Source: JAWLHU01 sp041690255
Lineage (GTDB): Bacteria > Bacillota > Sulfobacillia > Symbiobacteriales > Symbiobacteriaceae
Direction: 5' to 3'
Length of the DNA: 64,000 bases
Assembly: GCA_041690255.1 (NCBI GenBank)
Contig: JAWLHU010000013.1
Span: 181,110-245,109 of the forward strand
Shown here piece after piece: positions 7,458-16,124 of this stretch. Within the stretch, counting starts at the first letter, position 1. Each line of letters starts with the position of its first letter. The translations under genes and the position numbers were made by a program. The notes under the pieces were generated by a model. The model was not told where the DNA came from. It searched no databases and worked only from the letters and a program-made list of their open reading frames with translations.

Positions 7458-8477
7458 CTAGGCGTTGGTGCGGAGGTGGCAGGCGACCCAGTGGTCGTTG
7501 CCCAGGTTGACCAGCGGCGGCTCCTCGGTCTTGCACTTCTCGCCCACCTGGCTCTGGTAGCGGCAGCGGGTGTGGAAGCGGCAGCCCTTCGGCGGGTTGA
7601 CCGGGGAGGGAACGTCGCCCTCCAGCACGATCCGCTCACGACGAATGGTCGGATCGGGAATGGGAATGGCGGACATGAGCGCCTCGGTGTACGGGTGAAG
7701 CGGGTTGCTGTACAGCTCGGCAGCCGGAGAGATCTCCATCATCTTGCCGAGGTACATGACGCCGACGCGGTCCGAGACGTGCTTCACGACCGAGAGGCCG
7801 TGGGCGATGAAGAGGTAGGTCAGGTTGAACTCCTTCTGGAGGTCCTCCAGCAAGTTCAGAACCTGGGACTGAATCGACACGTCAAGCGCGGAGACCGGCT
7901 CGTCGCAGACGATCAGCTTCGGGTTCAGGGCCAGGGCACGGGCGATACCGATACGCTGACGCTGGCCGCCGGAGAACTCGTGCGGATAGCGCCGGGCGTG
8001 GAAGCTGGCCAGGCCGACGACGTCCAGCAACTGCTGCACCCGCTTGGACTTCTCGGCGCCGCGAGCGACACCGTGAATCTCCAGCGGCTCGCCGATGATC
8101 TCACCGACGGTCATGCGGGGGTTCAGCGAGGCGTAGGGGTCCTGGAAGATGATCTGCATCTCGCGGCGGGTCTTGCGCATCTCCTCGCGGTTCAAGTCGA
8201 AGACATTCTTGCCCTCGAAGATGACCTGGCCGTCAGTCGCCTCCTGGAGCCGGAGGATCACCTTGCCCATGGTGGTCTTGCCGCAGCCAGACTCGCCCAC
8301 GAGGCCCATGGTCTCACCGCGCCGGATGGAGAAGGAGACGCCATCCACGGCCTTGACGTGGCCAATGGTGCGCGAGATGATACCACCGCCGGAGATGGGG
8401 AAGTGCTTCTTGAGATTCCGGACCTCCATCAGAACGTCGCTCTGCTTGGCGGTCTGCTGACCAACTGCCGTGCTCAT
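7458..8477 (-). CDS. oppF: Oligopeptide/dipeptide ABC transporter ATPase, OppF type
   Basis: A 339-aa ATP-binding subunit for a peptide importer. It has Walker A GESGCGKTT, the ABC signature SGGQRQRIGIARALAL, Walker B LIVCDEPVSALD, and the C-terminal oligopeptide-transporter domain with GCRFHTRC and a further CKTEEPP, typical of OppD/OppF and associated with an Fe-S or zinc site. The ATG at 8477 shares its first A with the oppD stop (TAATG), so the two are coupled; a longer reading frame exists but overlaps oppD. No permease or substrate-binding gene is adjacent, so the pair must serve membrane subunits encoded elsewhere. Confidence 0.93.
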   Translation of the reverse strand: MSTAVGQQTAKQSDVLMEVRNLKKHFPISGGGIISRTIGHVKAVDGVSFSIRRGETMGLVGESGCGKTTMGKVILRLQEATDGQVIFEGKNVFDLNREEMRKTRREMQIIFQDPYASLNPRMTVGEIIGEPLEIHGVARGAEKSKRVQQLLDVVGLASFHARRYPHEFSGGQRQRIGIARALALNPKLIVCDEPVSALDVSIQSQVLNLLEDLQKEFNLTYLFIAHGLSVVKHVSDRVGVMYLGKMMEISPAAELYSNPLHPYTEALMSAIPIPDPTIRRERIVLEGDVPSPVNPPKGCRFHTRCRYQSQVGEKCKTEEPPLVNLGNDHWVACHLRTNA

Positions 8478-9472
8478 TATGCGCTGACCCCCTTGGCAAG
8501 ACGTTCGGTGGCGAGGAAGCAGGCGACCCAGCGCCCGGGAGAGACCTGCTCCAAGGGAGGTTGAGCTTCCCGGCACTTATCGATCGCGTACGGGCACCGC
8601 GGGTTGAAGCGGCAGCCCTCGGGCAGATGGAGCGGATTGGGCACGACGCCCTCAATCACGTGAAGCTTCTCCACATCCTCGTCCATGCGGGGGATCGAGT
8701 TCAGCAGACCCTCCGTGTACGGATGAAGCGGGCTCTTAAAAATGTTAACGGCCTCGCCTTCCTCAACCACCTTGCCGGCGTACATGACGACAACCCGCTC
8801 GCACATTTCTGCGACGACACCGAGGTCGTGGGTAATCAGCATGATAGCCATGCCCAGTTCCTTCTTCAGCTTCTTCATGAGCTCAAGGATCTGGGCCTGA
8901 ATCGTCACGTCGAGCGCCGTCGTGGGCTCGTCGGCGATCAGGAGCTTGGGGTTGCAGGAGAGCGCCATGGCGATCATGACGCGCTGGCGCATACCACCGG
9001 AAAGCTGGTGCGGATACTCCTTGACGCGGCGCTCCGGGAGCGGAATGCCGACCAGGCGGAGCATCTCGACAGCCTTGTCGGTCGCCTCCTTGTAGGAGAG
9101 ACCCTGGTGGAGCTGAATCGCCTCAGAGATCTGGTCGCCAATGGTGTAGACCGGATTAAGCGAAGTCATGGGCTCCTGGAAGATCATCGAGATATCATTG
9201 CCCCGGATCTTGCGCATCTCGGCTTCGGACTTCTTGATCAAGTCCTCGCCCTCAAAGATGATCTCGCCATCGACAATCTTGCCGGGCGGGTTCGGAATCA
9301 GCCGCATGATGGAGAGCGAGGTGACACTTTTACCGCAACCAGACTCACCCACCACGCCGAGCGTTTCGCCGCGTTTGATATACAGGTTCACTCCGTCGAC
9401 GGCTCGGACGACGCCGTCCTCCGTGAAATAGTGGGTCTTGAGGTTTCGGATTTCGACCAGTTTCTCGCTCAT
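8477..9472 (-). CDS. oppD: Oligopeptide/dipeptide ABC transporter ATPase, OppD type
   Basis: A 331-aa partner ATPase of OppF. Walker A is GESGCGKSV, the signature is SGGMRQRVMIAMALSC, Walker B is LLIADEPTTALD, and the C-terminal domain carries GCRFNPRCPYAIDKC. The start ATG 9472 follows GAGGAG; an in-frame extension to 9544 lacks a ribosome site. It is the first gene of a two-gene unit. The promoter lies about 330 bases upstream, giving an unusually long leader. Peptide importers normally come as A-B-C-D-F; finding only D-F suggests orphan ATPases shared by several permeases. Confidence 0.93.
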   Translation of the reverse strand: MSEKLVEIRNLKTHYFTEDGVVRAVDGVNLYIKRGETLGVVGESGCGKSVTSLSIMRLIPNPPGKIVDGEIIFEGEDLIKKSEAEMRKIRGNDISMIFQEPMTSLNPVYTIGDQISEAIQLHQGLSYKEATDKAVEMLRLVGIPLPERRVKEYPHQLSGGMRQRVMIAMALSCNPKLLIADEPTTALDVTIQAQILELMKKLKKELGMAIMLITHDLGVVAEMCERVVVMYAGKVVEEGEAVNIFKSPLHPYTEGLLNSIPRMDEDVEKLHVIEGVVPNPLHLPEGCRFNPRCPYAIDKCREAQPPLEQVSPGRWVACFLATERLAKGVSA

Positions 9473-9801
9473 TGGCTCACTCCTCTTCTCCTTTGGCACA
9501 CGTGAAGCCGGGGTCGGCGGGGTGTTCCGGTCGAACAAATCCACGACTCATGAAATGAGACGCGCTATTGCTGATTCCGGTTTGATAAAGTTTTCTGCCT
9601 CGCCCGCATTTTTGAGGTCCCACCACAGACCTGCTAAGGAACACTCGGCTCTTTTCGATTCTTCGGGTACCCGTAGTTCTCCTCTCGCGAGGCGCGCACT
9701 TTTTCGTGGTGAAGTTGGAAAAAGACAGCCTGTCTGCTGTTTATGCCCCGGCAAAAGGAATCATTCCACGTGGATACACAAAAGCATCGTACTACCGACC
9801 G
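9473..9801 (-). other. Long untranslated leader of oppDF (about 320 bases)
   Basis: No supported gene lies between the oppDF promoter and the oppD start. The transcript would begin near 9795 and includes several short dyads (for example GACAGCCTGTC and ACGGGTACCCG). I cannot match it to a known riboswitch class. Confidence 0.4.
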
Positions 9802-9831
9802 ATTGTACCATGTGCTACTCTAATCGTTCAA
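9802..9831 (-). promoter_or_regulatory. Sigma-A promoter of oppDF
   Basis: On the minus strand TTGAAC (9831-9826), 18-base spacer, TACAAT (9807-9802). It is the best promoter match in this spacer. Confidence 0.65.
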
Positions 9832-9851
9832 GGTTGATCACCCAAACGATT

Positions 9852-9878
9852 GAAGGACGCAGCCAGGCTGCGCCCTTC
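9852..9878 (-). terminator. Hairpin after ligA
   Basis: GAAGG-CGCAGCC pairs with GGCTGCG-CCTTC with one mismatch. It lies 14 bases beyond the ligA stop. The T run is poor, so its strength is uncertain. Confidence 0.5.
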
Positions 9879-9892
9879 GTCTCCTCGTATCA

Positions 9893-11914
9893 TTAAGATT
9901 CGACAAAGCGTTCGTAGAATTCCTCCTCGCTCAAGACAGGAACGCCTAAATCTCTTGCTTTGTCGAGCTTCGAACCCGCGGCTTCGCCAGCCAGGAGGAG
10001 CGAAGTCTTCTTGGAGACCGAGCCGGATGACTTGCCGCCAAGCCGCTCGATCAGTTCCTCGATCTCTTTTCGCCCCCAGCGGGTGAGGGTCCCGGTCACC
10101 ACTACCGTCATACCACTGAGCGGGCCTTCGGTCGGTGCGGTCCGCTTCTCACCCACCATGTTGACACCCGCTGCCCGGAGCTTCTGCAGGAGTTCATGGG
10201 CCTTCGGGGAGCGGAAGTACTCGACCACGCTCTCTGCGATCTTCGGTCCGAGCCCATTGATCGCCACCAGTTCCTCGACCGGCGCCTGCTCAACCGCCTC
10301 CATGGACCCGAAGTGATCCGCCAGCAACTTGGCCGCCCGCTCCCCCACATGGCGGATGCCCAGGGCAAAGATCAGCCGATGAATGGGGTTGGCGCGAGTT
10401 GCATCGATCGCGCTCAAGAGGTTCTCCACCGACTTCTCACCCATGCGCTCCATGGCGAGCAGTTCGTCCTGCTTCTCTCTCAGCCGGTACAGATCGGCTG
10501 CATCATGGATCAGCCCTTCGTCGAGCAGGGTCTGTACGAGCGCTTCGCCCAGGCCATCTACATTCATGGCGTCCCGGGAGGCGAAGTGAAGGATGGCCCG
10601 GAACTGCTGGGCAGGGCAGAGTGGATTGGGACAACGGGTTGCCGCCTCACCCTCCACCCGGACCAAGCCGGCCCCACAGGTCGGGCAGGTCTCAGGGAAC
10701 TGCCAGGGCTCGGACCCGGGTGGGCGCTTCTCCAGCACCACCCGCACCACCTCGGGAATGATCTCGCCCGCCTTGCGGACGACGACGGTATCGCCAATCC
10801 GGACATCCTTCGCCCGGATGTTGTCCTCGTTGTGCAGGGTAGCCCGCTTGACGGTCGTGCCCGCAATTCGCACCGGAGCCAGGTCAGCCGATGGGGTGAC
10901 AGCGCCGGTCCGCCCCACCTCCAGGCTGATCCCCTCCACCACGGTCTCCTTCTCCTCGGCAGGGAACTTGTAGGCGATTGCCCAGCGCGGAAACTTGGAT
11001 GTAAAGCCCATACGCTCCCGCTGTGCGAGGTTGTTCACCTTGATCACCAGACCGTCGATCTCGTAGGGAAGCTCGTAACGCCTCTCCCGCCACTGCTCCG
11101 TCCAGGAGATCACCTGGTCGATCGATCGGGCAAGGAACCGGTGCTCATTCACCTTAAAGCGCCAAGCGGCCAGTTGCTCCAGGCTGGCCCAATGGTCCAC
11201 CACCCCATGCTCCCCCGCACCGACCAGGTTGTACATGAAGGAGTCGAGCCGCCGGGCCCGCGTCTTGCGCGGATCCTTCTGGCGGAGGCCACCCGACGCC
11301 GCATTCCGTGGATTCTGCAACAGCGGCTTCCCCTGGGCCTCTAGCGCCAGATTCAACTCCTCCAGGGCCCGCTTCTCCATGTAGATCTCACCGCGCACGA
11401 GCAGGAGGTCCGGCACCAGACCGTCCGCTGCGTCGAGCCGGAGCGGGATCGACCCAATCGTCTTCAGGTTCTCCGTCACATCTTCACCGGTCTCACCATC
11501 GCCGCGGGTAGCGCCCTGGACGAAACGGCCATGCTCGTATCGCAGGGAGATGGAGAGCCCGTCGATCTTCAACTCACAGACGTACTCGACAGGCTCCTCG
11601 CCAGCCAGCTGCTGGACGCGCCGGTCGAAGCTACGCAGGTCCTCTTCGCCGAAGGCGTTGTCCAGAGAGAGCATGGGCGGATTGTGCGGAACCTTCGCAA
11701 AGTCGGTGGAGAGCTGACCGCCAACACGCTGTGTCGGGGAGTCCGGCTGCACCAGGTCAGGGTACTCCCGCTCGAGCCCCTTCAGCTCCAGCATGAGCTG
11801 GTCGAACTCGAAATCGGAGATCGACGGATCGCTCAGCACGTAGTAGCGGTACTCATGTTCGCGAATCTCCTTGGACAACTGGTGGATGCGCAGTTCGGCC
11901 TCCTGCCGCGTCAC
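9893..11914 (-). CDS. ligA: NAD-dependent DNA ligase
   Basis: A 673-aa replicative ligase that seals nicks using NAD+. The order is the Ia domain (HEYRYYVLSDPSISD), the adenylation domain with catalytic Lys116 in CELKIDG, the OB fold, a four-cysteine zinc finger (CPTC...CPNPLCPAQ), HhH repeats (NGLGPKIAESV) and a C-terminal BRCT domain (LSGMTVVVTGTLTRWGR). The start is GTG 11914, seven bases after GGGAGGG; an in-frame ATG-like extension to 11992 reads through a terminator and is rejected. It lies downstream of pcrA, another repair and replication gene, separated by the lipoprotein gene. Confidence 0.97.
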   Translation of the reverse strand: MTRQEAELRIHQLSKEIREHEYRYYVLSDPSISDFEFDQLMLELKGLEREYPDLVQPDSPTQRVGGQLSTDFAKVPHNPPMLSLDNAFGEEDLRSFDRRVQQLAGEEPVEYVCELKIDGLSISLRYEHGRFVQGATRGDGETGEDVTENLKTIGSIPLRLDAADGLVPDLLLVRGEIYMEKRALEELNLALEAQGKPLLQNPRNAASGGLRQKDPRKTRARRLDSFMYNLVGAGEHGVVDHWASLEQLAAWRFKVNEHRFLARSIDQVISWTEQWRERRYELPYEIDGLVIKVNNLAQRERMGFTSKFPRWAIAYKFPAEEKETVVEGISLEVGRTGAVTPSADLAPVRIAGTTVKRATLHNEDNIRAKDVRIGDTVVVRKAGEIIPEVVRVVLEKRPPGSEPWQFPETCPTCGAGLVRVEGEAATRCPNPLCPAQQFRAILHFASRDAMNVDGLGEALVQTLLDEGLIHDAADLYRLREKQDELLAMERMGEKSVENLLSAIDATRANPIHRLIFALGIRHVGERAAKLLADHFGSMEAVEQAPVEELVAINGLGPKIAESVVEYFRSPKAHELLQKLRAAGVNMVGEKRTAPTEGPLSGMTVVVTGTLTRWGRKEIEELIERLGGKSSGSVSKKTSLLLAGEAAGSKLDKARDLGVPVLSEEEFYERFVES

Positions 11915-11969
11915 GTGCAGTCCCTCCCGCGGTAATGGGCATTCTCGTGGATAGCATACCGTGTGCCGC

Positions 11970-12005
11970 TGGAAAAAGCCAGACCCCGGCAACGCCGGGG
12001 TCTGG
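11970..12005 (-). terminator. Strong terminator after the lipoprotein gene
   Basis: CCAGACCCCGGC (11979-11990) pairs with GCCGGGGTCTGG (11994-12005), and TTTTT follows on the minus strand. Confidence 0.9.
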
Positions 12006-12021
12006 GATGCTGATGTGTGGA

Positions 12022-12492
12022 CTACTTGACCTCGAACTCGACGCTGGCTTCCGTACCAGTGGCGGAGTTGTCGTTGTTGACCAGCTGCACCTTCAGGGTG
12101 TGCTTACCGGACTCGAGGCCGGTCAGCGCAGAGCGCATGGTCCCAACATAGGTCGGCTCCTTGGTGTCCAGGGTCAGGATCGCATGGCCCTCACCAGCGA
12201 CGTTCTTGGCATCCTCCGGCTCCTTGGCGGCGAAGGTCTTGTTCCACTTGAAGCCCTGGGCGTTCATCTCGACGGTGGCGACCTTGTTGGTCACCTTCAC
12301 CACCACATCGAGCTTACCGTCGCTGGACTTGCCCTTGAACTCCGCAGCGGTGGGTGCGGGCTCAGGAGCCTTCGGAGCCTCGGCCTTCGGCTCCTCCTTC
12401 TTCGGTTCTTCGGCGGGCGTGGACTGACTGCACCCGGCAAACAGAGCGCTGGCAATGATAAGAGTCAGGATGCTAAGCAGGAGCTTTTTCAT
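12022..12492 (-). CDS. Predicted lipoprotein with beta-sandwich-like domain
   Basis: A 156-aa exported lipoprotein. The start ATG 12492 follows GGAGGG and gives a classical signal peptide, MKKLLLSILTL onward, ending in the lipobox LFAGC (Cys21). A charged Pro/Glu/Lys linker (about residues 26-48) spaces it from the membrane. The remaining 105 residues alternate in a beta pattern (LDVVVKVTNKVATVEMNA... KHTLKVQLVNNDNSA) typical of immunoglobulin-like or chaperone-like extracytoplasmic domains. I do not recognise a named family. It stands alone between pcrA and ligA with its own terminator. Function unknown; it probably acts on the outer face of the membrane. Confidence 0.75.
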   Translation of the reverse strand: MKKLLLSILTLIIASALFAGCSQSTPAEEPKKEEPKAEAPKAPEPAPTAAEFKGKSSDGKLDVVVKVTNKVATVEMNAQGFKWNKTFAAKEPEDAKNVAGEGHAILTLDTKEPTYVGTMRSALTGLESGKHTLKVQLVNNDNSATGTEASVEFEVK

Positions 12493-12630
12493 GTCTGTAG
12501 GTCCCTCCGTATCTCTGTGTGCTATTTGGGAATCCGGTAACATATTACGGAGTTGCCCGGAAAAACCCTGCCTCGAAAATACGATCAACTCGTTTTTTCC
12601 GATAGTCATAACACCTGCGACTTATTTGTC

Positions 12631-15144
12631 TCAAATCTTACGCAAGTAAGAACCGACGAGCACCTTCTGCCCGGCGCCGGGGAAGTGCACGGTGACCGTG
12701 TCGCCACGGACGTCCCGGACGATACCCTCACCAAAACGGGCGTGATAAACCCCGTCACCCGGCTCAAAGGATGCCGGCGGGCGGTCTTCTTCGGGTGCCG
12801 TCTGCTGCAGCCGGCGGGCCTCAGCGCTCTGGCCCCAGCCGGGTGAGCCAATGGCCGGGGTGTCGTCACCGTCGCTGAGATAGGCGGCCTTGCGGCGCGG
12901 CCGCTCATCCTCTTCGAACCAGGAGGTGCGGCGAGAGTCGGTCCCCCAGGCCGCCCCACCACGCCCCCCACTTCCCCAAGCCGGGGTGGCACTGCGCCCA
13001 GTCGACCGGACGCCGGCCATCTCCACCAAGCTGGCGGGAATCTCCTGCAGGAAACGGCTGGGAGAGTTATAGTTCGACTGGCCCCAGAGCGTTCGCTGCA
13101 AGGCGTTTGTCAGGTAGAGCCGGTAACGGGCCCGGGTCATGCCCACGTAGCAGAGGCGGCGCTCCTCCTCCATCTGAACCTCGTCGGTCAGGGCGCGGTT
13201 GTGAGGGAAGACCCCCTCCTCCATGCCGATCAGAAAGACAACCGGAAACTCCAGCCCCTTTGCAGAGTGGAGGGTCATGAGGGTGACCTTGTCCTGCCCT
13301 TCGCCTACCTGGTCGGCGTCTGTCAGGAGGGCTACGGTGGAGAGGAAGGCATCAAGGGAGGAGAGCCCCTCCATCTCCTCGCCGGCGGGGGCCTCGAACT
13401 CGGAGGCCATGCTGCGAAGCTCCTGGAGGTTCTCCAGCCGGCCCGCGGCTTCCAGCGACGGGTCGGCCTTCAGCTCTTCGAGGTAGCCGGAGCGGTTCAT
13501 CACCTGATCAACCAGCTCACCCACGGGCAGATAGCCGCGCATGTTGGTCAGTTCCTCGATCAGGGCACCGAACTGCTCTACCTTCTTCTGATAGGAGCCG
13601 GAGAGGCCCGGGACCATGGAGCAGTCGATCGCCGCGGTAGCCACCGGCACATTCCACTGATCGGCGTAGTCGACCAACTTGTCCACGCTGGCCGGCCCGA
13701 CGCCGCGCTTCGGCACCCCGATCGCCCGCCGGAAGGAGAGGGTATCGGCAGGGTTCGCAATCACCCGGAGGTAGGCAATGATGTCCTTGATCTCCTTGCG
13801 CTCGAAGAACTTTTGGCCCCCGTAAATCCCATAGGGGATCGACTTGCGGACAAAGGCATCCTCCAGGGTGCGCGATTGGGCGTGGGTCCGGTAGAGAATG
13901 GCACAATCCTGGTAGGTAAAGCGGGTGCCGTCATCCAGCCCTTTTGTGACCAGGCGCTGGACCTCGCCGGCGACAAACCAGGCCTCGTCATTCTCGTCGG
14001 AGCCGGTGTACTGGTAGACCCGCTCCCCTTCGCCCGCCGCGGTCCATAGTTGCTTCTCCTTACGCCCCAAGTTGCGCCGCACGATCTCATAGGCGGCGGA
14101 GAGAATGTTCTGCGTGGAGCGGTAGTTTTGCTCCAGCTTGATCGTGTGCGTGTCGGGGTAGTGGGACTCGAACTCCAGGATGTTGGAGATGTCAGCCCCG
14201 CGCCAGGAGTAGATCCCCTGGTCATCATCTCCCACGACCGCCAGATTCCGTCGCCTTGCTGCGAGCAGGAAGACCCAGCGGTTCTGGACGTGGTTCGTGT
14301 CCTGGTACTCGTCCACCATAATGTACGAGAACTTGTTATGGTAGTGCTCCAGCACGTCGGGAAAGCGCTCCAGGAGTTGGACACTCAGCAGCAGGAGGTC
14401 GTCGAAGTCGACCGCATTGTTACTCCTCAGCCGGTCCTGGTACATGTTGTAGACGCGGGCCACCTGCTGCTGCCAGTAATCCCTTGCCTGGGCAGCGTAG
14501 GCGCCGGCGTCGCGCTGCGCATTCTTCGCGTTTGAGATCGCGCCAAGGACCGCCCCGGACTGGAACTGCTTGTCCGACAGGTTAAGCCGCTTCAGGCAAT
14601 CCCGGATGATCGCCTGCTGGTCGTCGCTGTCAAGAATGACGAAGTTCTTGGCGTAGCCCAACCTCTCAATGTCCCGCCGGAGCATGCGCACACAGGTCGA
14701 GTGGAAGGTCGCCACCCAGATATCCTTCGCCATCGGGCCGACCAGTTGCTCCACCCGCTCACGCATCTCTGCGGCAGCCTTGTTGGTGAAGGTAATGGCG
14801 AGTATTCGCCAGGGCGGAACCCCCTGACCGAGCAGATGGGCGATTCGCCCGGTATCGACGCGCTCTCCCCCCTCCACCTGGTCCCGTAGGAGCGCCAGGT
14901 CCTCATCGGTCATGTCGCGTGGGGGCAGGGCCTGAGGATCGTAGTGATCACCGAAGAGGATCAGGTGGGCGATGCGATGAGCGATCACCCGTGTCTTCCC
15001 GGAGCCGGCACCGGCCAGGATCAGCAGAGGACCTGAACCGTGCAGGACGGCTTCGCGTTGCTGCTCGTTCAAGCCAGAGAGGAGCGACTCCCGCACCCTG
15101 TCTCGCAGCTGGCGGTACTCCGCAAGTCCATTCTGGTCAAGCAT
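12631..15144 (-). CDS. pcrA: ATP-dependent DNA helicase PcrA/UvrD
   Basis: An 837-aa superfamily 1A 3'-5' helicase used in repair and in clearing RecA or RNA polymerase from DNA. Motif I is AGAGSGKT (44-51), motif II is DEYQDTNHVQ, motif III GDDDQGIYSWRGAD, motif IV-VI are QNYRS, TLHSAKGLEFPVVF and EERRLCYVGMTRAR. The C-terminus carries a linker rich in Gly, Arg and Pro followed by a Tudor-like tail (DGVYHARFGEGIV...VHFPGAGQK) that contacts RNA polymerase in homologues. The start ATG 15144 has AAGGTGA upstream. It is about 100 residues longer than Bacillus PcrA, due mainly to the linker and an N-terminal insertion near residues 65-105. Confidence 0.96.
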   Translation of the reverse strand: MLDQNGLAEYRQLRDRVRESLLSGLNEQQREAVLHGSGPLLILAGAGSGKTRVIAHRIAHLILFGDHYDPQALPPRDMTDEDLALLRDQVEGGERVDTGRIAHLLGQGVPPWRILAITFTNKAAAEMRERVEQLVGPMAKDIWVATFHSTCVRMLRRDIERLGYAKNFVILDSDDQQAIIRDCLKRLNLSDKQFQSGAVLGAISNAKNAQRDAGAYAAQARDYWQQQVARVYNMYQDRLRSNNAVDFDDLLLLSVQLLERFPDVLEHYHNKFSYIMVDEYQDTNHVQNRWVFLLAARRRNLAVVGDDDQGIYSWRGADISNILEFESHYPDTHTIKLEQNYRSTQNILSAAYEIVRRNLGRKEKQLWTAAGEGERVYQYTGSDENDEAWFVAGEVQRLVTKGLDDGTRFTYQDCAILYRTHAQSRTLEDAFVRKSIPYGIYGGQKFFERKEIKDIIAYLRVIANPADTLSFRRAIGVPKRGVGPASVDKLVDYADQWNVPVATAAIDCSMVPGLSGSYQKKVEQFGALIEELTNMRGYLPVGELVDQVMNRSGYLEELKADPSLEAAGRLENLQELRSMASEFEAPAGEEMEGLSSLDAFLSTVALLTDADQVGEGQDKVTLMTLHSAKGLEFPVVFLIGMEEGVFPHNRALTDEVQMEEERRLCYVGMTRARYRLYLTNALQRTLWGQSNYNSPSRFLQEIPASLVEMAGVRSTGRSATPAWGSGGRGGAAWGTDSRRTSWFEEDERPRRKAAYLSDGDDTPAIGSPGWGQSAEARRLQQTAPEEDRPPASFEPGDGVYHARFGEGIVRDVRGDTVTVHFPGAGQKVLVGSYLRKI

Positions 15145-15282
15145 GTAAACCTGTCACCTTCCCTTGCGATGGCAGGAATTCTCGACGGGGAGCGCAACAT
15201 CCTCCAGAGCGGGTCAAAAGAGGACCGAACCTTTGTTCCGCCAGATCACACCACCGGGACTCCCATATGTTTACAGAATGTG

Positions 15283-15311
15283 TTGACAGGGGGGGCCTGT
15301 CCTGCTAAAGT
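15283..15311 (+). promoter_or_regulatory. Sigma-A promoter of the transglycosylase gene
   Basis: TTGACA (15283-15288), 17-base spacer, TAAAGT (15306-15311). This is a near-consensus promoter about 100 bases upstream of the GTG start. Confidence 0.75.
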
Positions 15312-15409
15312 GTAGCATATTGCCCGGGAAGGCGCCTGACTCATCCCATTATTGGGGTTTTCTGATAACCGTTCACCCGTAAAAGGCCGTCTAAAGGAGG
15401 AAGTTTGCT

Positions 15410-16072
15410 GTGCTCCGACGTCTCCGCCTGCGCCGCTCCCTCTGGAGTGCCCTAGCGCTTGGCATTCTGGCAGTGCCCGCCATGCTTGGCGGGAGTGCGG
15501 CCTCCCCTGCGGAGAGCCAGGACGACCCGCTGCCTCAGCCGGAGTTGAACCCAATCGCCGTGCTCCCGCCCGATCCGGCGGACTTGCAGGCAGGGCTCCA
15601 GGAGGCTCAAGCCTTGCAGATTGCAGACCTAGCTCCGGAAGAGTACCGAAGTCTTGTCATAGAGACCGCAAAGCGGCACGAACTGGATCCCCGCCTTGTC
15701 GCATCCGTGATCACCGTCGAGACCCGGTTCAAGGCCGATGCAGTCGGCGGTCACGGTGAATTGGGTCTCATGCAGATCCTGCCCTCCACTGGCCAGTGGT
15801 TGGCCGCACGGATGGGCCTGGACCAATACGACCTGAGTGATCCCGCAACGTCCGTTGACATGGGCTCCTACTACCTGGCCATGCTGATCGAGGAACACGG
15901 CACGCCGGAGCGTGCCCTCGCCGCTTACAACGGCGGTCCCCGCGCAGTCGCAGGCTGGGAGACAAACGGTTATGTGCGCAAGGTTATGAAGGTCTATGAC
16001 CAGCTCCCGCCGTCGAAGCCGTCTACCGCTGAGACAAGCCCGTACAGAGAGACCCTGCCAGACGCTTCATAA
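15410..16072 (+). CDS. Secreted lytic transglycosylase (SLT/Slt70-type)
   Basis: A 220-aa exported murein-cleaving enzyme. An Arg-rich N-terminus and hydrophobic segment (residues 10-30, ending SAAS) form a signal peptide. The catalytic domain spans residues 78-200: Glu104 in TVETRF is the acid/base, followed by GELGLMQILPSTG, a middle helical region and AAYNGGPRAV. These are the classic SLT motifs. Cleavage of the MurNAc-GlcNAc bond without water would remodel or turn over the wall. Start GTG 15410 follows AAAGGAGG by nine bases. The gene is monocistronic with its own promoter and terminator. Confidence 0.93.
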   Translation: MLRRLRLRRSLWSALALGILAVPAMLGGSAASPAESQDDPLPQPELNPIAVLPPDPADLQAGLQEAQALQIADLAPEEYRSLVIETAKRHELDPRLVASVITVETRFKADAVGGHGELGLMQILPSTGQWLAARMGLDQYDLSDPATSVDMGSYYLAMLIEEHGTPERALAAYNGGPRAVAGWETNGYVRKVMKVYDQLPPSKPSTAETSPYRETLPDAS

Positions 16073-16077
16073 TGAAA

Positions 16078-16124
16078 GAGGCTGTCCTGGTGCTCAAGCA
16101 CCATGGCCAGCCTCTCTCTCTTGT
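16078..16124. terminator. Bidirectional terminator between convergent genes
   Basis: GAGGCTG (16078-16084) pairs with CAGCCTC (16108-16114), with an inner TGGTGCT/AGCACCA stem. CTCTCTCTT follows. It overlaps the 3' end of the sensor kinase gene. Confidence 0.75.

Noticed and set aside
9548..9754. 68-codon frame in the oppDF leader
   Set aside because: No ribosome site, no family, and it lies within the transcribed leader; better treated as untranslated.
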